Shown here in pieces: positions 8,368 through 16,274 of a DNA stretch of 41,509 nucleotides. The DNA is from JBPBQZ01 sp050955105 (GTDB lineage Bacteria; Pseudomonadota; Gammaproteobacteria; Burkholderiales; Burkholderiaceae): contig JBPBQZ010000060.1 of assembly GCA_050955105.1 (NCBI GenBank), forward strand, positions 1 through 41,509, written 5' to 3'. Within the stretch, counting starts at the first letter, position 1. Each line of letters opens with the position of its first letter. Made by a program: the position numbers and the translations under genes. The notes below the pieces were generated by a model. The model saw nothing but the letters and a program-made list of their open reading frames with translations, did no database searches and had not been told where the DNA came from.

Positions 8368-8850
8368 ATGTCGATGATAGAACTGCAGACGACGCCCGGG
8401 CATCTGCTGCGGCGTGGGCATCAGATCGCCGTGGCGGTGGCCACGGAGGAGTTATTGGATTTCGGGCTCACGCCGGTTCAGTACACGGCTTTGATGGCCG
8501 TGTACGAGAATCCCGGCATCGACATTACCGCCTTGTCGGGCATGATCGCTTTCGATCGTTCGACCATGGGCGGCGTGCTCGACCGGCTGGAAGAAAAAGA
8601 CCTGATGGCGCGCTGGCCGACCAAAACCGACAAACGCGTGCGGCTGCTACATCTGACACCCGCTGGTGAAAAATTGGCGATCGCCGCCAAGGTGGCGGCC
8701 GACCGCGCGCAGCAGCGCATTCTGGAGCCGCTAAGCGCTGCCGAGCGCCGTCAGCTCACCACTTTGCTGACCAAGCTGGTACGCCTACAACTCGACAATA
8801 TGCCGGCATCGGTAAAGACCGTGGTCGACCGCGGCACCGATGCCGGATGA
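8368..8850 (+). CDS. MarR-family transcriptional regulator
   Basis: Dimeric winged-helix repressor or activator of 160 residues. The core shows the MarR pattern: an N-terminal dimerisation helix, LTPVQYTALMAVYENPGIDITALSGMIAFDRSTMGGVLDRLEEKDLMARWPTKTDKR-type recognition helix and wing (about residues 32-95), then HLTPAGEKL and C-terminal dimerisation helices. The segment DRSTMGGVLDRL is the recognition helix and TDKRVRLLHLT the wing. It starts 64 bases after the binding-protein gene in the same direction and may be cotranscribed with it. Ligands of such regulators are often aromatic or other organic acids, which suits the neighbouring catabolic genes (inference). Confidence 0.93.
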   Translation: MSMIELQTTPGHLLRRGHQIAVAVATEELLDFGLTPVQYTALMAVYENPGIDITALSGMIAFDRSTMGGVLDRLEEKDLMARWPTKTDKRVRLLHLTPAGEKLAIAAKVAADRAQQRILEPLSAAERRQLTTLLTKLVRLQLDNMPASVKTVVDRGTDAG

Positions 8851-8866
8851 ATTGGCGAGTCAACTG

Positions 8867-9175
8867 CTAAAGGGGGCTGCGCTTGGCGTCCAGCATGATC
8901 GCCGCCAGTAGGCACGGCGTGTCGTCAGGATTGCTCCAGGCGTGGTTGGTGCCCCTCTGAATCACCACGTCGCCGGGCTGCAACAACGTTTCACCTTCGT
9001 CCATCACCAGCCGCAGCCGGCCCGAGATAATGACAATAAAGTCGACGGTCTCGGTTTTATGCATGCCGGGATGACGCTCGGCATTTTCGCCAAAGCCGTG
9101 GTCGGTGCCGGCGGCCGCATAGGTCTCCTTACGTCGCGCGTAGTTTCGCTTGGCTTCGCTCGGCACCACGCACAA
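8867..9175 (-). pseudogene. Cupin-domain protein, apparently N-terminally truncated
   Basis: About 102 residues in the cupin fold: HPGMHKTETVDFIVIISGRLRLVMDEGE followed by TLLQPGDVVIQRGTNHAWSN, typical of small cupins placed beside catabolic genes. Relatives are commonly 150-190 residues, with a further N-terminal part before the GTDHGF segment. Here no ATG is available. The frame could start only at a TTG (9175) or nearby GTG codons, and a stop (TAG) occurs four codons further upstream. This suggests loss of the 5' third through the same event that left the decayed sequence at 9176-9677. The core cupin remains open, so a functional short form cannot be excluded. It is convergent with marR, 16 bases apart. 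Confidence 0.6.
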
Positions 9176-9677
9176 GCGACAACCCTAGTAATGTCTTGCC
9201 GATATGAGAAGTACACTTACTAAATGACCCTAAGCGAGTTTATCGAGCCGGCAATAGTGCGTGTGCAAGAGCCCCCGGCAGTGCCGATCGGCTTTGTTAT
9301 TTCGAAATAGAGCGTATTGGCGGACGTCGGCCTCGACGCGCAGCGCGGCACGATGATGGCGGTGGAAGAGGCCGGCTCGAAAGTATTGAACCGACCCATC
9401 AAAGTTGTGTGGTACCCAAAGGCTGATTTCGCACCCTGTCTTGGTATGCCGGGCAACATTTCAGGATAAGAGGCCGGTGCTTCGTTGGTGCGGATTCTCA
9501 CACTCGAAAAGCTCGCTAGCGCACTGAAATCTCTGGATATCGAAGCCTGGCGCCGTTCACTGGATCGACCCGATTTCAAGATTTCCGAATGTCTTGTAGG
9601 ACAAGGCATATTCTCAAAAAAGACGTGCGAAGCTCCAAGCACCACCGCCATCCGGCGATGGTGAACTGGAGATTCAA
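9176..9677. other. Decayed intergenic stretch
   Basis: These 502 bases hold the lost 5' part of the cupin gene, the binding-protein relic described separately (9224-9416), and a rightward frame open from 9470 to 9664. The last encodes about 64 residues containing LTLEKLASALKSLDIEAWRR; I recognise no family in it and it has no convincing start or Shine-Dalgarno. The patch looks like a deletion and rearrangement scar. Confidence 0.5.
9224..9416 (+). pseudogene. Relic of a third Liv-type binding-protein gene
   Basis: Translated in one frame from the ATG at 9224, this stretch gives VPIGFVISK, then a TAG stop (9308-9310), then SVLADVGLDAQRGTMMAVEE and AGSKVLNRPIKVVWY. It aligns almost residue for residue with SBP1 (IGLVISKQGPLADVGMDSQRGAMMALDEAGSKVLNRPVKVTWY). 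The stop stands exactly where SBP1 has glutamine, so a CAG to TAG change is likely. Similarity ends abruptly after WY at 9416, and no signal peptide precedes it. Only about 50 of 400 codons remain. It is a truncated, stop-containing copy or sister gene. Confidence 0.85.
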
Positions 9678-10496
9678 ATGTCTGAGACTAGAGAAGAAGT
9701 TCGAAGCGCTCGTTTGTCGTCCGTGACGCCGGTGTTGCCGGCAGCGTCAAGGTTGGCTGACGCCGAATTGGCACGGCCGGTACAGGCCGAAGCGAGATTG
9801 CCTTTTACGATACGCGTGGTAGCCGACGACGCGGCCCTCGAGCGCGCACTGAGGATGCGCCAGGCCGCTTATCAACGGCACGTTCCAGAGTTCGCCCGAA
9901 CCATGGACCAAGCCGAGAGCTACGATCGCGATCCCGGGTCGGTAGTGCTGTTGGCCGAGTCCAAGCTGGACGGCAGTCCGGTCGGAACGATGCGTATCCA
10001 GACCAATCGGTTCCGCCGCCTGGGGCTTGAGGAGTCGCTGGAATTGCCGGAGTGGTTGTCGGGCCGGCTGGTCGGTGCCACGCGCTTGGGTGTTGAAAGC
10101 GGCGACGCGGGCAGGATGGTGAAGACCGCGTTGTTCAAGGCCTTCTACCTCTATTGCGCATCACAGCGCATAGATTGGATGGTCATCGCGGCGCGTACGC
10201 CGCTGGATCGTCAATACGCGGCCTTGCTTTTTCGAGACGTGTATGGCGAGAAGGCGTTCATTCCGCTGGCTCACGCGGCCAATATCCCGCACCGGGTTAT
10301 GGCGTTCGAGATCGCTACCGCCGAACGACGCTGGCGTGATGCGCATCACCCGCTCTTCGATTTCGTGGTGGGTACCCACCATCCCGATATTGATCTGAGC
10401 GCTGCACCGTCGCTGCAATGGCCGGAGCTTTCGACCGAGATTCGGCACGACTCGGGCCGGCCGGCAGCCGACCTTTATGGTGCTGTAACTCGCTAG
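9678..10496 (+). CDS. FeeM-like N-acyl amino acid synthase (GNAT fold)
   Basis: Cytoplasmic protein of 272 residues resembling the FeeM family, which joins acyl groups from acyl carrier protein to amino acids to make N-acyl amino acids. Recognisable stretches are ALRMRQAAYQRHVPEF (about residues 57-75), SVVLLAESKLDGSPVGTMRIQTN (the GNAT beta strands), LVGATRLGVESG, FKAFYLYCASQRIDWMVIAAR and LFRDVYGEKAF. The first 40 residues look disordered. The ATG has GGAG upstream. The next gene, 279 bases downstream in the same direction, is a c-di-GMP signalling protein. The substrate amino acid and acyl chain cannot be predicted, and the enzymatic role is family knowledge rather than something visible here. 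Confidence 0.72.
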   Translation: MSETREEVRSARLSSVTPVLPAASRLADAELARPVQAEARLPFTIRVVADDAALERALRMRQAAYQRHVPEFARTMDQAESYDRDPGSVVLLAESKLDGSPVGTMRIQTNRFRRLGLEESLELPEWLSGRLVGATRLGVESGDAGRMVKTALFKAFYLYCASQRIDWMVIAARTPLDRQYAALLFRDVYGEKAFIPLAHAANIPHRVMAFEIATAERRWRDAHHPLFDFVVGTHHPDIDLSAAPSLQWPELSTEIRHDSGRPAADLYGAVTR

Positions 10497-10667
10497 ACGC
10501 GTTGGCTGAGCCGGGCGCCGGGTGACTTCGTTTCAATGCAGCGTTCGACGGCACAGCACAAAGTAGTTGCAACTGACTTATCGTGACGTGCAGCGACCTG
10601 CTGTAATGGGGACGTCGCACAGTTCGGCTCGGCCACGCGCTGTCTATCTCATAAATAACCAACCGGA

Positions 10668-10692
10668 CCACCGACGCCTTGCGGCGCGGTGG
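10668..10692. other. GC-rich hairpin upstream of the GGDEF/EAL gene
   Basis: CCACCG (10668-10673) pairs with CGGTGG (10687-10692), and after one bulged A, CGCC pairs with GGCG around a TTGC loop. No T-tract follows. It lies 84 bases before the GGDEF/EAL start and may be a leader structure or a weak terminator of the FeeM-like gene. Only the potential stem is seen. Confidence 0.35.
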
Positions 10693-10775
10693 CCACGCAG
10701 CAACGCCGGCTGCGTGTATGCTCATCATTGCGCGGCGCAACTAGAGGACGCCGCAGTCCTTGATGGGCGAAATGA

Positions 10776-13700
10776 ATGAAAGGGTTTGAACGAGACCGTT
10801 ACGAGGCGGGCAGCCGTTCTGGCCGAGCAATCGACGCATTCTCTCTATTTTTTTCCTACTACGCGGTGCCGGTTGCAATCGGCCTCCTGTCTCTGTTCGC
10901 GCTTTTTTATCCGGGCGTGGCACCTATTATCAAGAGCGGCACGCCCTTGTCGGTACGCGTGCTGCGCGACCCTGCCGATCGGCTCGACGCGCCGGCCGCG
11001 CGCGCGGCGCTTAGCCGCCAACCCTGGCTGCGCGTCTACGACACGCATCTCGACGAAACGCCGATCTGGTTCGAAGTGGCTGTGCGAGAGTCGCGCGCCG
11101 TGGGCGCCGATCGCGGCAGCAGCGTCAGTGGCGCGAGCAGCGTCGTCTCGAATGCCCCGCTTGCCGGCCCCGCGTCTGCCATGCCCCCCGCCGCCACGCC
11201 GCTTGGCAACGCCCCGTTGGACATTCCCGAAGGCATTCTTTTTCCGTCGCGGCATATCCAGCAAATCAAGTGTTTCGACGGCACCTCGCTCTCGCCGATC
11301 GGCAGCGCCTCGGCGAACCTGACGTCATCGGACGAGCTCACTACGTCGGGCAGCGGTATCTCGGTATTGTCGAGCCACCATGATCGACTGCTCTGCCGGG
11401 CGCTTTTCAGCGGGCCGGCGATGTTGAGCGCGATGCGCTCGTCGGTAATCGACCTCAAATACGAAAACGATATTTTTCATCGTCGCGCCGGCTTGCTGGA
11501 GGGCGGTCTGGCGACACTCGCGGCGTTCGTGCTGCTGACCGCGCTGATCAATCGCGATTGGGTTTACGTGCTGTTCGCGGCCTGGTTGATGTGCAATCTG
11601 CGGCTCGGCGCGATCTCGATGGGCTGGGACGAGCAATGGCTGGGAGCGCCGTTGCCGACCCACTGGATCGGCTTGATCCGCAAGATCACCGTGCCGGTCT
11701 ATTACATCCTGACTTTTACATTGTTCCAGGTCCTTTTCAAGACGGACCTGCCGCGCCTGGGTTTCGCGCGCCTGCTGAAAACCTTGCAATGGCTCGGACT
11801 GGTGCTGCTGGTGGCGTCGATCGTGCTGCCCGTGCCGTTGTACTTGCCGGTGATGTGGGGCATTGCCAGCTTTGCCATTGCCATGATGATCTTCCTGCTG
11901 GCGCGCTTGTTGGTGGTCTCGCCCTCGCGCATTGCGCTCTGGTATTCGGCAGCGCTGGCGACTGCGCTGATCGCCAGTTTCTCCGAGGTGGCGACTGCGG
12001 TTTTCAACCTGCGTGCCTTCATCCCGGGATTCAACAGCGTCACTGCCGCACTCATTTCCAGCCTGATGGCGGCGCTCGCGATTGCCGAGCAGATTCGCGC
12101 CGAACGCGCCGAGCGCTTGCGCGCGCAAGCCGAATTGCGGCGTGCCTACGACGTCACACCCGTTGGACTGTTTACGCTCGGCCACGATGGCAGCTTCGTG
12201 CGCTTCAATCCAGCGCTCGACGCGATGCTGGAGATGGGCGGCGATACGCGCGGCCGGCATTGGGATGATTATTTCGAGACAGGCAGTTGGCAGCCGATTT
12301 ATCGGAAGGCGCTGGAAACCGGTGCAGTCGAGGTCGAACTGACACGCGGCGCGGCGCTGAGCATCGATGCGGGTGGGACAGGCCCTGCCGAGGATGTCGT
12401 CACCGCTCCCGGGGTGCCCGACAACCGTCGCCACTATCTCGTTAAAGCCGCGTTCGCGGGCATGCAGTTGGAAGGTTCGGTGCAGGACATCACCGAGCGG
12501 CAGCGGGCAATTCAAACACTTGGCTTCCTGGCTGATCACGATCCTCTTACCGGCGCGTTGAACCGGCGCGGCATCGACCGGTGCATTATCGATATGTCAC
12601 CGAAAGCGAACCCGACAGGCGAAGCGAGCGGGGAAGCCGGGCGCTCGCTGGTGTTGGGCTATCTCGATCTGGATCGCTTCAAGCTGATCAATGATCTGTT
12701 CGGGCATCACACCGGCGACGAAGTGCTGAAGCAAGTGTATTTGCGTATCGAGGCAGAGCTTGCCAGATTGGGCGGCGGCGGCTGTGTCGGCCGCATCGGC
12801 GGCGACGAATTCGTGATCCTGTTCGGTGCGATGCAGCTCGAGGAGGCGCGCGCGGTCGCGCAGCGCATCATCGACGCGATCGATGCCGACGCCTACCAAA
12901 TTGGCCGCCGTGCGTTTCATGTGCGCGCCTCGTTGGGGATGGTCGAGCCGCCGCCGGGGCTGCGCGCGCAGGACACGATTTCCGCGGCCGACAGTGCCTG
13001 CCGCGAAGCCAAGGCCAACGGCAACGGACGCGTTGTGGTGTACGGCCGCAACGCGCCGATGTTCATCGAGCGTGCGCGCGATCTCAGCCTGATCGAACGC
13101 TTCAGCGGCGAGTTGCCGCTGGGTCGGCTATTTCTCGAGATGCAGCCGATCATGTCGTTAAAAACGCCGTATGAGGCCCTGGACTTCGAAGTGCTGTTGC
13201 GCATGCGCGGGCCCGACGGCAAGGTGATTCCGCCGGTCAAGGTGATTGCCGCGGCCGAGGCCAACGGCAGCATTTCCGCCCTCGACAAGTGGGTGATGGA
13301 AACCACATTGCACTGGATCGAGGCCAACCTCGCGCAGTTGTCGCGCACTCGATTCGTCTCGGTAAACGTGAGCGGCGCGTCGCTCAACGACGAGCGCTTC
13401 GTCGCCGACATTGGCGTACTGCTGAGCCGTTATCGGCGCGTGGTGCCGCTGCTCTGTATCGAAATTACCGAGGGCGTTGCGCTGCACGACCTGGACAACA
13501 CGCGCCGGCTGGTAAGCGGCGTGCAGCGCTTGGGCGCAAAGGTGGCGCTCGATGACTTCGGCGCCGGCTATACCTCGTTCCCCTATCTGCGCGACCTGCC
13601 TGCCGACGCGTTGAAGATCGATGGAAACTTCGTCAAGAACATGAGCGAACTGTCGGCCAATGCGGCGATTGTCGACGCGATCGTGGGGCTCGCGCGCAAC

Positions 13701-13937
13701 CTGGGCATGCAAAGCATCGCTGAATGGGTCGAAGATGCGCGTACGCTGGAAATCTTGCAGGCGATGCGGGTCGACTACGTGCAGGGCTATGCTATCGCGC
13801 GTCCGCAATCGCCGGAAGTTATTCTCGCGGCGCATTCCGCTGCGGATTTCATTACTGATCCCGCGGTGCTGGCATTGATCGGGCCGAACACCATGTTGCT
13901 GCCGCTCGACGATGGGCCGCCGCGTCCCTTGCATTGA
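10776..13937 (+). CDS. Membrane-bound PAS-GGDEF-EAL c-di-GMP signalling protein
   Basis: A 1053-residue inner-membrane sensor that makes and/or degrades cyclic di-GMP. In order it has one membrane segment (about 25-45), an extracytoplasmic region (about 50-230, with a serine/alanine/proline-rich linker near 110-150), a block of about seven membrane segments (about 235-440) resembling 7TMR-DISM sensors, a PAS-like domain (about 453-575), GGDEF (about 590-745) and EAL (about 770-1020). The GGDEF motif is intact (residues 675-679) with DLDRFKLINDLFGHHTGD upstream. The EAL signature reads EVL (805-807), but IEITE, DDFGAGYTS (from 926) and KIDGNFV are kept, so phosphodiesterase activity is plausible. 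A TGA lies directly before the ATG in frame, which fixes the earliest start. The Shine-Dalgarno is weak. Confidence 0.93.
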   Translation: MKGFERDRYEAGSRSGRAIDAFSLFFSYYAVPVAIGLLSLFALFYPGVAPIIKSGTPLSVRVLRDPADRLDAPAARAALSRQPWLRVYDTHLDETPIWFEVAVRESRAVGADRGSSVSGASSVVSNAPLAGPASAMPPAATPLGNAPLDIPEGILFPSRHIQQIKCFDGTSLSPIGSASANLTSSDELTTSGSGISVLSSHHDRLLCRALFSGPAMLSAMRSSVIDLKYENDIFHRRAGLLEGGLATLAAFVLLTALINRDWVYVLFAAWLMCNLRLGAISMGWDEQWLGAPLPTHWIGLIRKITVPVYYILTFTLFQVLFKTDLPRLGFARLLKTLQWLGLVLLVASIVLPVPLYLPVMWGIASFAIAMMIFLLARLLVVSPSRIALWYSAALATALIASFSEVATAVFNLRAFIPGFNSVTAALISSLMAALAIAEQIRAERAERLRAQAELRRAYDVTPVGLFTLGHDGSFVRFNPALDAMLEMGGDTRGRHWDDYFETGSWQPIYRKALETGAVEVELTRGAALSIDAGGTGPAEDVVTAPGVPDNRRHYLVKAAFAGMQLEGSVQDITERQRAIQTLGFLADHDPLTGALNRRGIDRCIIDMSPKANPTGEASGEAGRSLVLGYLDLDRFKLINDLFGHHTGDEVLKQVYLRIEAELARLGGGGCVGRIGGDEFVILFGAMQLEEARAVAQRIIDAIDADAYQIGRRAFHVRASLGMVEPPPGLRAQDTISAADSACREAKANGNGRVVVYGRNAPMFIERARDLSLIERFSGELPLGRLFLEMQPIMSLKTPYEALDFEVLLRMRGPDGKVIPPVKVIAAAEANGSISALDKWVMETTLHWIEANLAQLSRTRFVSVNVSGASLNDERFVADIGVLLSRYRRVVPLLCIEITEGVALHDLDNTRRLVSGVQRLGAKVALDDFGAGYTSFPYLRDLPADALKIDGNFVKNMSELSANAAIVDAIVGLARNLGMQSIAEWVEDARTLEILQAMRVDYVQGYAIARPQSPEVILAAHSAADFITDPAVLALIGPNTMLLPLDDGPPRPLH

Positions 13938-14000
13938 TGATCCCGCAGGCAGCGATGCATATCTGCTGTTAGCGCAGCGCACTTATCCGGAACCGCAATC

Positions 14001-14822
14001 ATGAGCTTTCAAGGCAAGACCGTCGTCGTCGTATGTCTCAGCATGGATCGGGGCGCGGCCGCCCAGCAAGATCGCGCGCTCAGCAGCCTGCATCTCGGTA
14101 TAGCCTGTGCGCTGGATTTCGCCAGGCAGGGCGCGCGCATTGTCGCGGTCGACAGCAATCCGGAGGTGTTGCGCGAGGTGGCCGTGCAAATCGAGGCCAT
14201 GGGCGGTACAGCGATTTTGATACACGCCGATCCGGGTGACGCCGAGTCCATGCGGGGCGCCGCTGCCCGCGCCGCCGAAGCGGCCGCAGCCGTGCACGTG
14301 CTGGTGAATGCGCATCAAGACCTGGAGCTGTGCTCGTTCGAAGCCTCGAGCATCGAATCATGGCAGCGCGTGGTCAATTTCGATCTGCTCGGGCCGGTGT
14401 ATGCGGTGAAGGCGTTCCTGCCTTTGCTCAAGCAGGCGGGCGGGGCGGCCATCGTCAACTTGACCTCCATCGACGGCACGCAGGGCAATCCGCAGATTCC
14501 TTCATACTCGGCCGCGAAGGGCGGCTTGACGCCGCTGACGCACGTCATGGCGGACGAGTTTTCTCAATATGGCATTCGTGTGAATTCAGTGGCGCGCGGC
14601 ATGACGACCGGGCCCGGCGGTACGGTGCTCGACCCGATGTTCTTCGCCTTGATTCCGCACACCCCGCTGGGTCGGCCGGCTCACCCGGAAGAGGTCGCGG
14701 CGGCGGTGCGCTTTCTGGCGTCGGACGAGGCCAGCTATATCACCGGCGTCGTGTTGCCGGTGGACGGTGGTCGCACCGGTATTACTCCTGGCACCCGCGT
14801 GCAGCTGCGGGTAAAAAGCTAA
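14001..14822 (+). CDS. Atypical SDR-family oxidoreductase with altered dinucleotide-binding loop
   Basis: A 273-residue protein of the classical short-chain dehydrogenase fold. The catalytic set is intact: Ser156 (LTSIDG), Tyr169 and Lys173 (SYSAAKGG). The C-terminal ITGVVLPVDGG is also typical. The N-terminal TGxxxGIG loop is not: after KTVVVVCLS there are about 14 extra residues (DRGAAAQQDRALSSLHL) before GIACALDFARQG, and NAG is NAH. NAD(P) binding may therefore be changed or lost. The frame is open throughout, so this is divergence rather than a frameshift seen here. It starts 63 bases after the GGDEF/EAL gene and is convergent with the AraC regulator. Confidence 0.85.
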   Translation: MSFQGKTVVVVCLSMDRGAAAQQDRALSSLHLGIACALDFARQGARIVAVDSNPEVLREVAVQIEAMGGTAILIHADPGDAESMRGAAARAAEAAAAVHVLVNAHQDLELCSFEASSIESWQRVVNFDLLGPVYAVKAFLPLLKQAGGAAIVNLTSIDGTQGNPQIPSYSAAKGGLTPLTHVMADEFSQYGIRVNSVARGMTTGPGGTVLDPMFFALIPHTPLGRPAHPEEVAAAVRFLASDEASYITGVVLPVDGGRTGITPGTRVQLRVKS

Positions 14823-14845
14823 GCCGGCAGCCTGGCTACCGGCTT
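14813..14845 (-). terminator. Probable terminator of the AraC gene
   Basis: Read leftward, AAGCCGG (14845-14839) pairs with CCGGCTT (14827-14821), then AGC and a run of five T (14817-14813) follow. This is a 7-bp GC-rich stem with a short T-tract, placed just after the leftward AraC gene. The T-tract falls inside the last codons of the SDR gene on the other strand. Confidence 0.5.
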
Positions 14846-14879
14846 GCCGGCCGTCGCTTGGGCGTTGATCAGCAAACGC

Positions 14880-15839
14880 TTAGATGGCGGAGGCGGGATG
14901 CGAAGGATTGTCCGCCACCTGGCGCAGGTTCGTGATGTCGCGCAAGGGCGGCGCGCCGAACAAGCGGCTGTACTCGCGACTGAATTGAGATGGGCTTTCA
15001 TAGCCCACTTCCAACGCCGCGCTGCCCGAGTCCATCAGCTCGGCCAGCATCAGCCGCCGTGCCTCGTGCAGCCGCAACTGCTTCTGAAACTGCAAGGGAC
15101 TCATCGCAGTCAGCGCGCGAAACTGATGGTGAAATGTCGAAGTGCTCATCTCGACGTCGGCCGCGAGATCGTCGATGCGCAGCGGCCGCGCAAAATTGCG
15201 CTTGAGCCATTCGATGGCGCGCGCGATCTGGTGGCTCTTGCTGCCCGATGCGCCGATCTGCCGCAAGCGCGCGCCTTGTTCGCCGATCAGCAGTCGATAA
15301 AGGATTTCACGCTGGATCAGTGGCGCCAGCACCGGAATGTCTTGCGGCTCGTCGAGCAGATCGAGCAGCCGCTGGAACGCGTTCAATAATGCCGGCCCCA
15401 CATCGATCAGTGCGATGCCTCGACTAGCTTGCTGCCCGCGCGGCGGCGGCAGGTCGCTATCGATCATCAATTGCGCGATGGCGCGCGGATCGAGTTTCAG
15501 CAATAGCGACAGGTAAGGCCGCTCACGACTGGCCTCGGTCACTTGCGACACCGTCGGCAGGTCGACCGAAGTGAACAACAGATGCTGCGGCTCGTAGCCA
15601 TAGCTCTCTTCGCCCAGCAACACGCGCTTCGAACCTTGTGCGATGAAGGCGATGCTCGGTTCGTACATGCCGCATACTGGCTGGGTAGGTGCATCGCGCC
15701 GATAGAGCGTGAGCGCCGGGATAGCCGTCGAGCATTTGCCGCAGGCGTGGGTCCAGCGCGCGATGCTGCGAGCCAGTTGCGCGCGTACAGGGTCGTCCCG
15801 ATCGAAATCGAGTATGGGCAAGTCGGCTTCGCGCTTCAT
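14880..15839 (-). CDS. AraC-family transcriptional regulator with AraC_N (cupin-like) domain
   Basis: Cytoplasmic regulator of 319 residues from the ATG at 15839, which has AGGA upstream; the frame is open 22 codons further but without a ribosome binding site. The N-terminal half (YRRDAPTQPVCGMYEPSIAFIAQGSKRVLLG, then LFTSVDLPTVSQVTEASRERPYLSLLLKLD) is the ligand-sensing AraC_N domain. The C-terminal half carries two helix-turn-helix units (LRIDDLAADVEMSTSTFHHQFRALTAMSPLQFQ and AALEVGYESPSQFSREYSRLFGAPP). It is transcribed divergently from the SDR and aldehyde dehydrogenase genes, which are its most likely targets (inference from arrangement). It may also regulate itself. Confidence 0.93.
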   Translation of the reverse strand: MKREADLPILDFDRDDPVRAQLARSIARWTHACGKCSTAIPALTLYRRDAPTQPVCGMYEPSIAFIAQGSKRVLLGEESYGYEPQHLLFTSVDLPTVSQVTEASRERPYLSLLLKLDPRAIAQLMIDSDLPPPRGQQASRGIALIDVGPALLNAFQRLLDLLDEPQDIPVLAPLIQREILYRLLIGEQGARLRQIGASGSKSHQIARAIEWLKRNFARPLRIDDLAADVEMSTSTFHHQFRALTAMSPLQFQKQLRLHEARRLMLAELMDSGSAALEVGYESPSQFSREYSRLFGAPPLRDITNLRQVADNPSHPASAI

Positions 15840-16274
15840 CTCAAATATCCTGAATCTCGATTTGCCAGGTCGTCTCGAATGTCCGGCATGTCCGGATACT
15901 AACAAGATTTGCGGTGATATTCTGCTGGTTTGTGCGATTGTTGCGCCGCTCCATTAGTCGCGAAGTTCGCACGATTAGGCAAAAAATAGACAGGATCAAT
16001 CTAACGGCGTGGCGCTGCGTCGGCTCATACTTCAGCACGGCCAAACCCATCGACGCCGTGCCTGGCCAACGGCGACGTGTGTGCCGATTCGAGCAATGCC
16101 GCTGTAACTGCTTGATATATATTATTTTGAGACATGGGCGCGAGTGATCGGGCAGGCGCACGTGCCTGCCGTGCCAGGATCCACGGTTCACCGATCGACA
16201 AGCCGTCCAGCAAGAGCCGCCCGAGCGGCCGCGGCTTGGTTTGTGATTCACAACTTTCTGTCTGGAGACATTCA
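15840..16274. other. Divergent control region between AraC and SDR/ALDH genes
   Basis: These 435 bases contain several symmetric or repeated elements that suit regulator binding. There is a tandem repeat of ATGTCCGG at 15879-15886 and 15888-15895, which also contains TCCGG-N5-CCGGA. A palindrome GCGAAGTTCGC lies at 15960-15970. An AT-rich tract with TATATATTATT lies at 16116-16126, and a palindrome TTGTGATTCACAA at 16241-16253. No gene is evident. Confidence 0.55.
16241..16253. promoter_or_regulatory. Perfect palindrome TTGTGATTCACAA before the SDR gene
   Basis: A 13-base perfect palindrome with 6-bp arms ends 21 bases before the SDR start at 16275. Its position between the AT-rich promoter-like tract and the Shine-Dalgarno is that of a repressor operator. 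Which regulator would bind it is unknown. Confidence 0.45.

Noticed and set aside
6965..9190. Shared CCCTAGTA before SBP1 (6965-6972) and before its relic (9183-9190)
   Set aside because: Only eight bases, at different distances from the starts. Too short to claim a conserved promoter.
11325..12539. Minus-strand frame of about 400 codons inside the GGDEF/EAL gene
   Set aside because: Shadow of the sensor and PAS coding sequence. The protein is Gln/His/Arg-rich with no domain.
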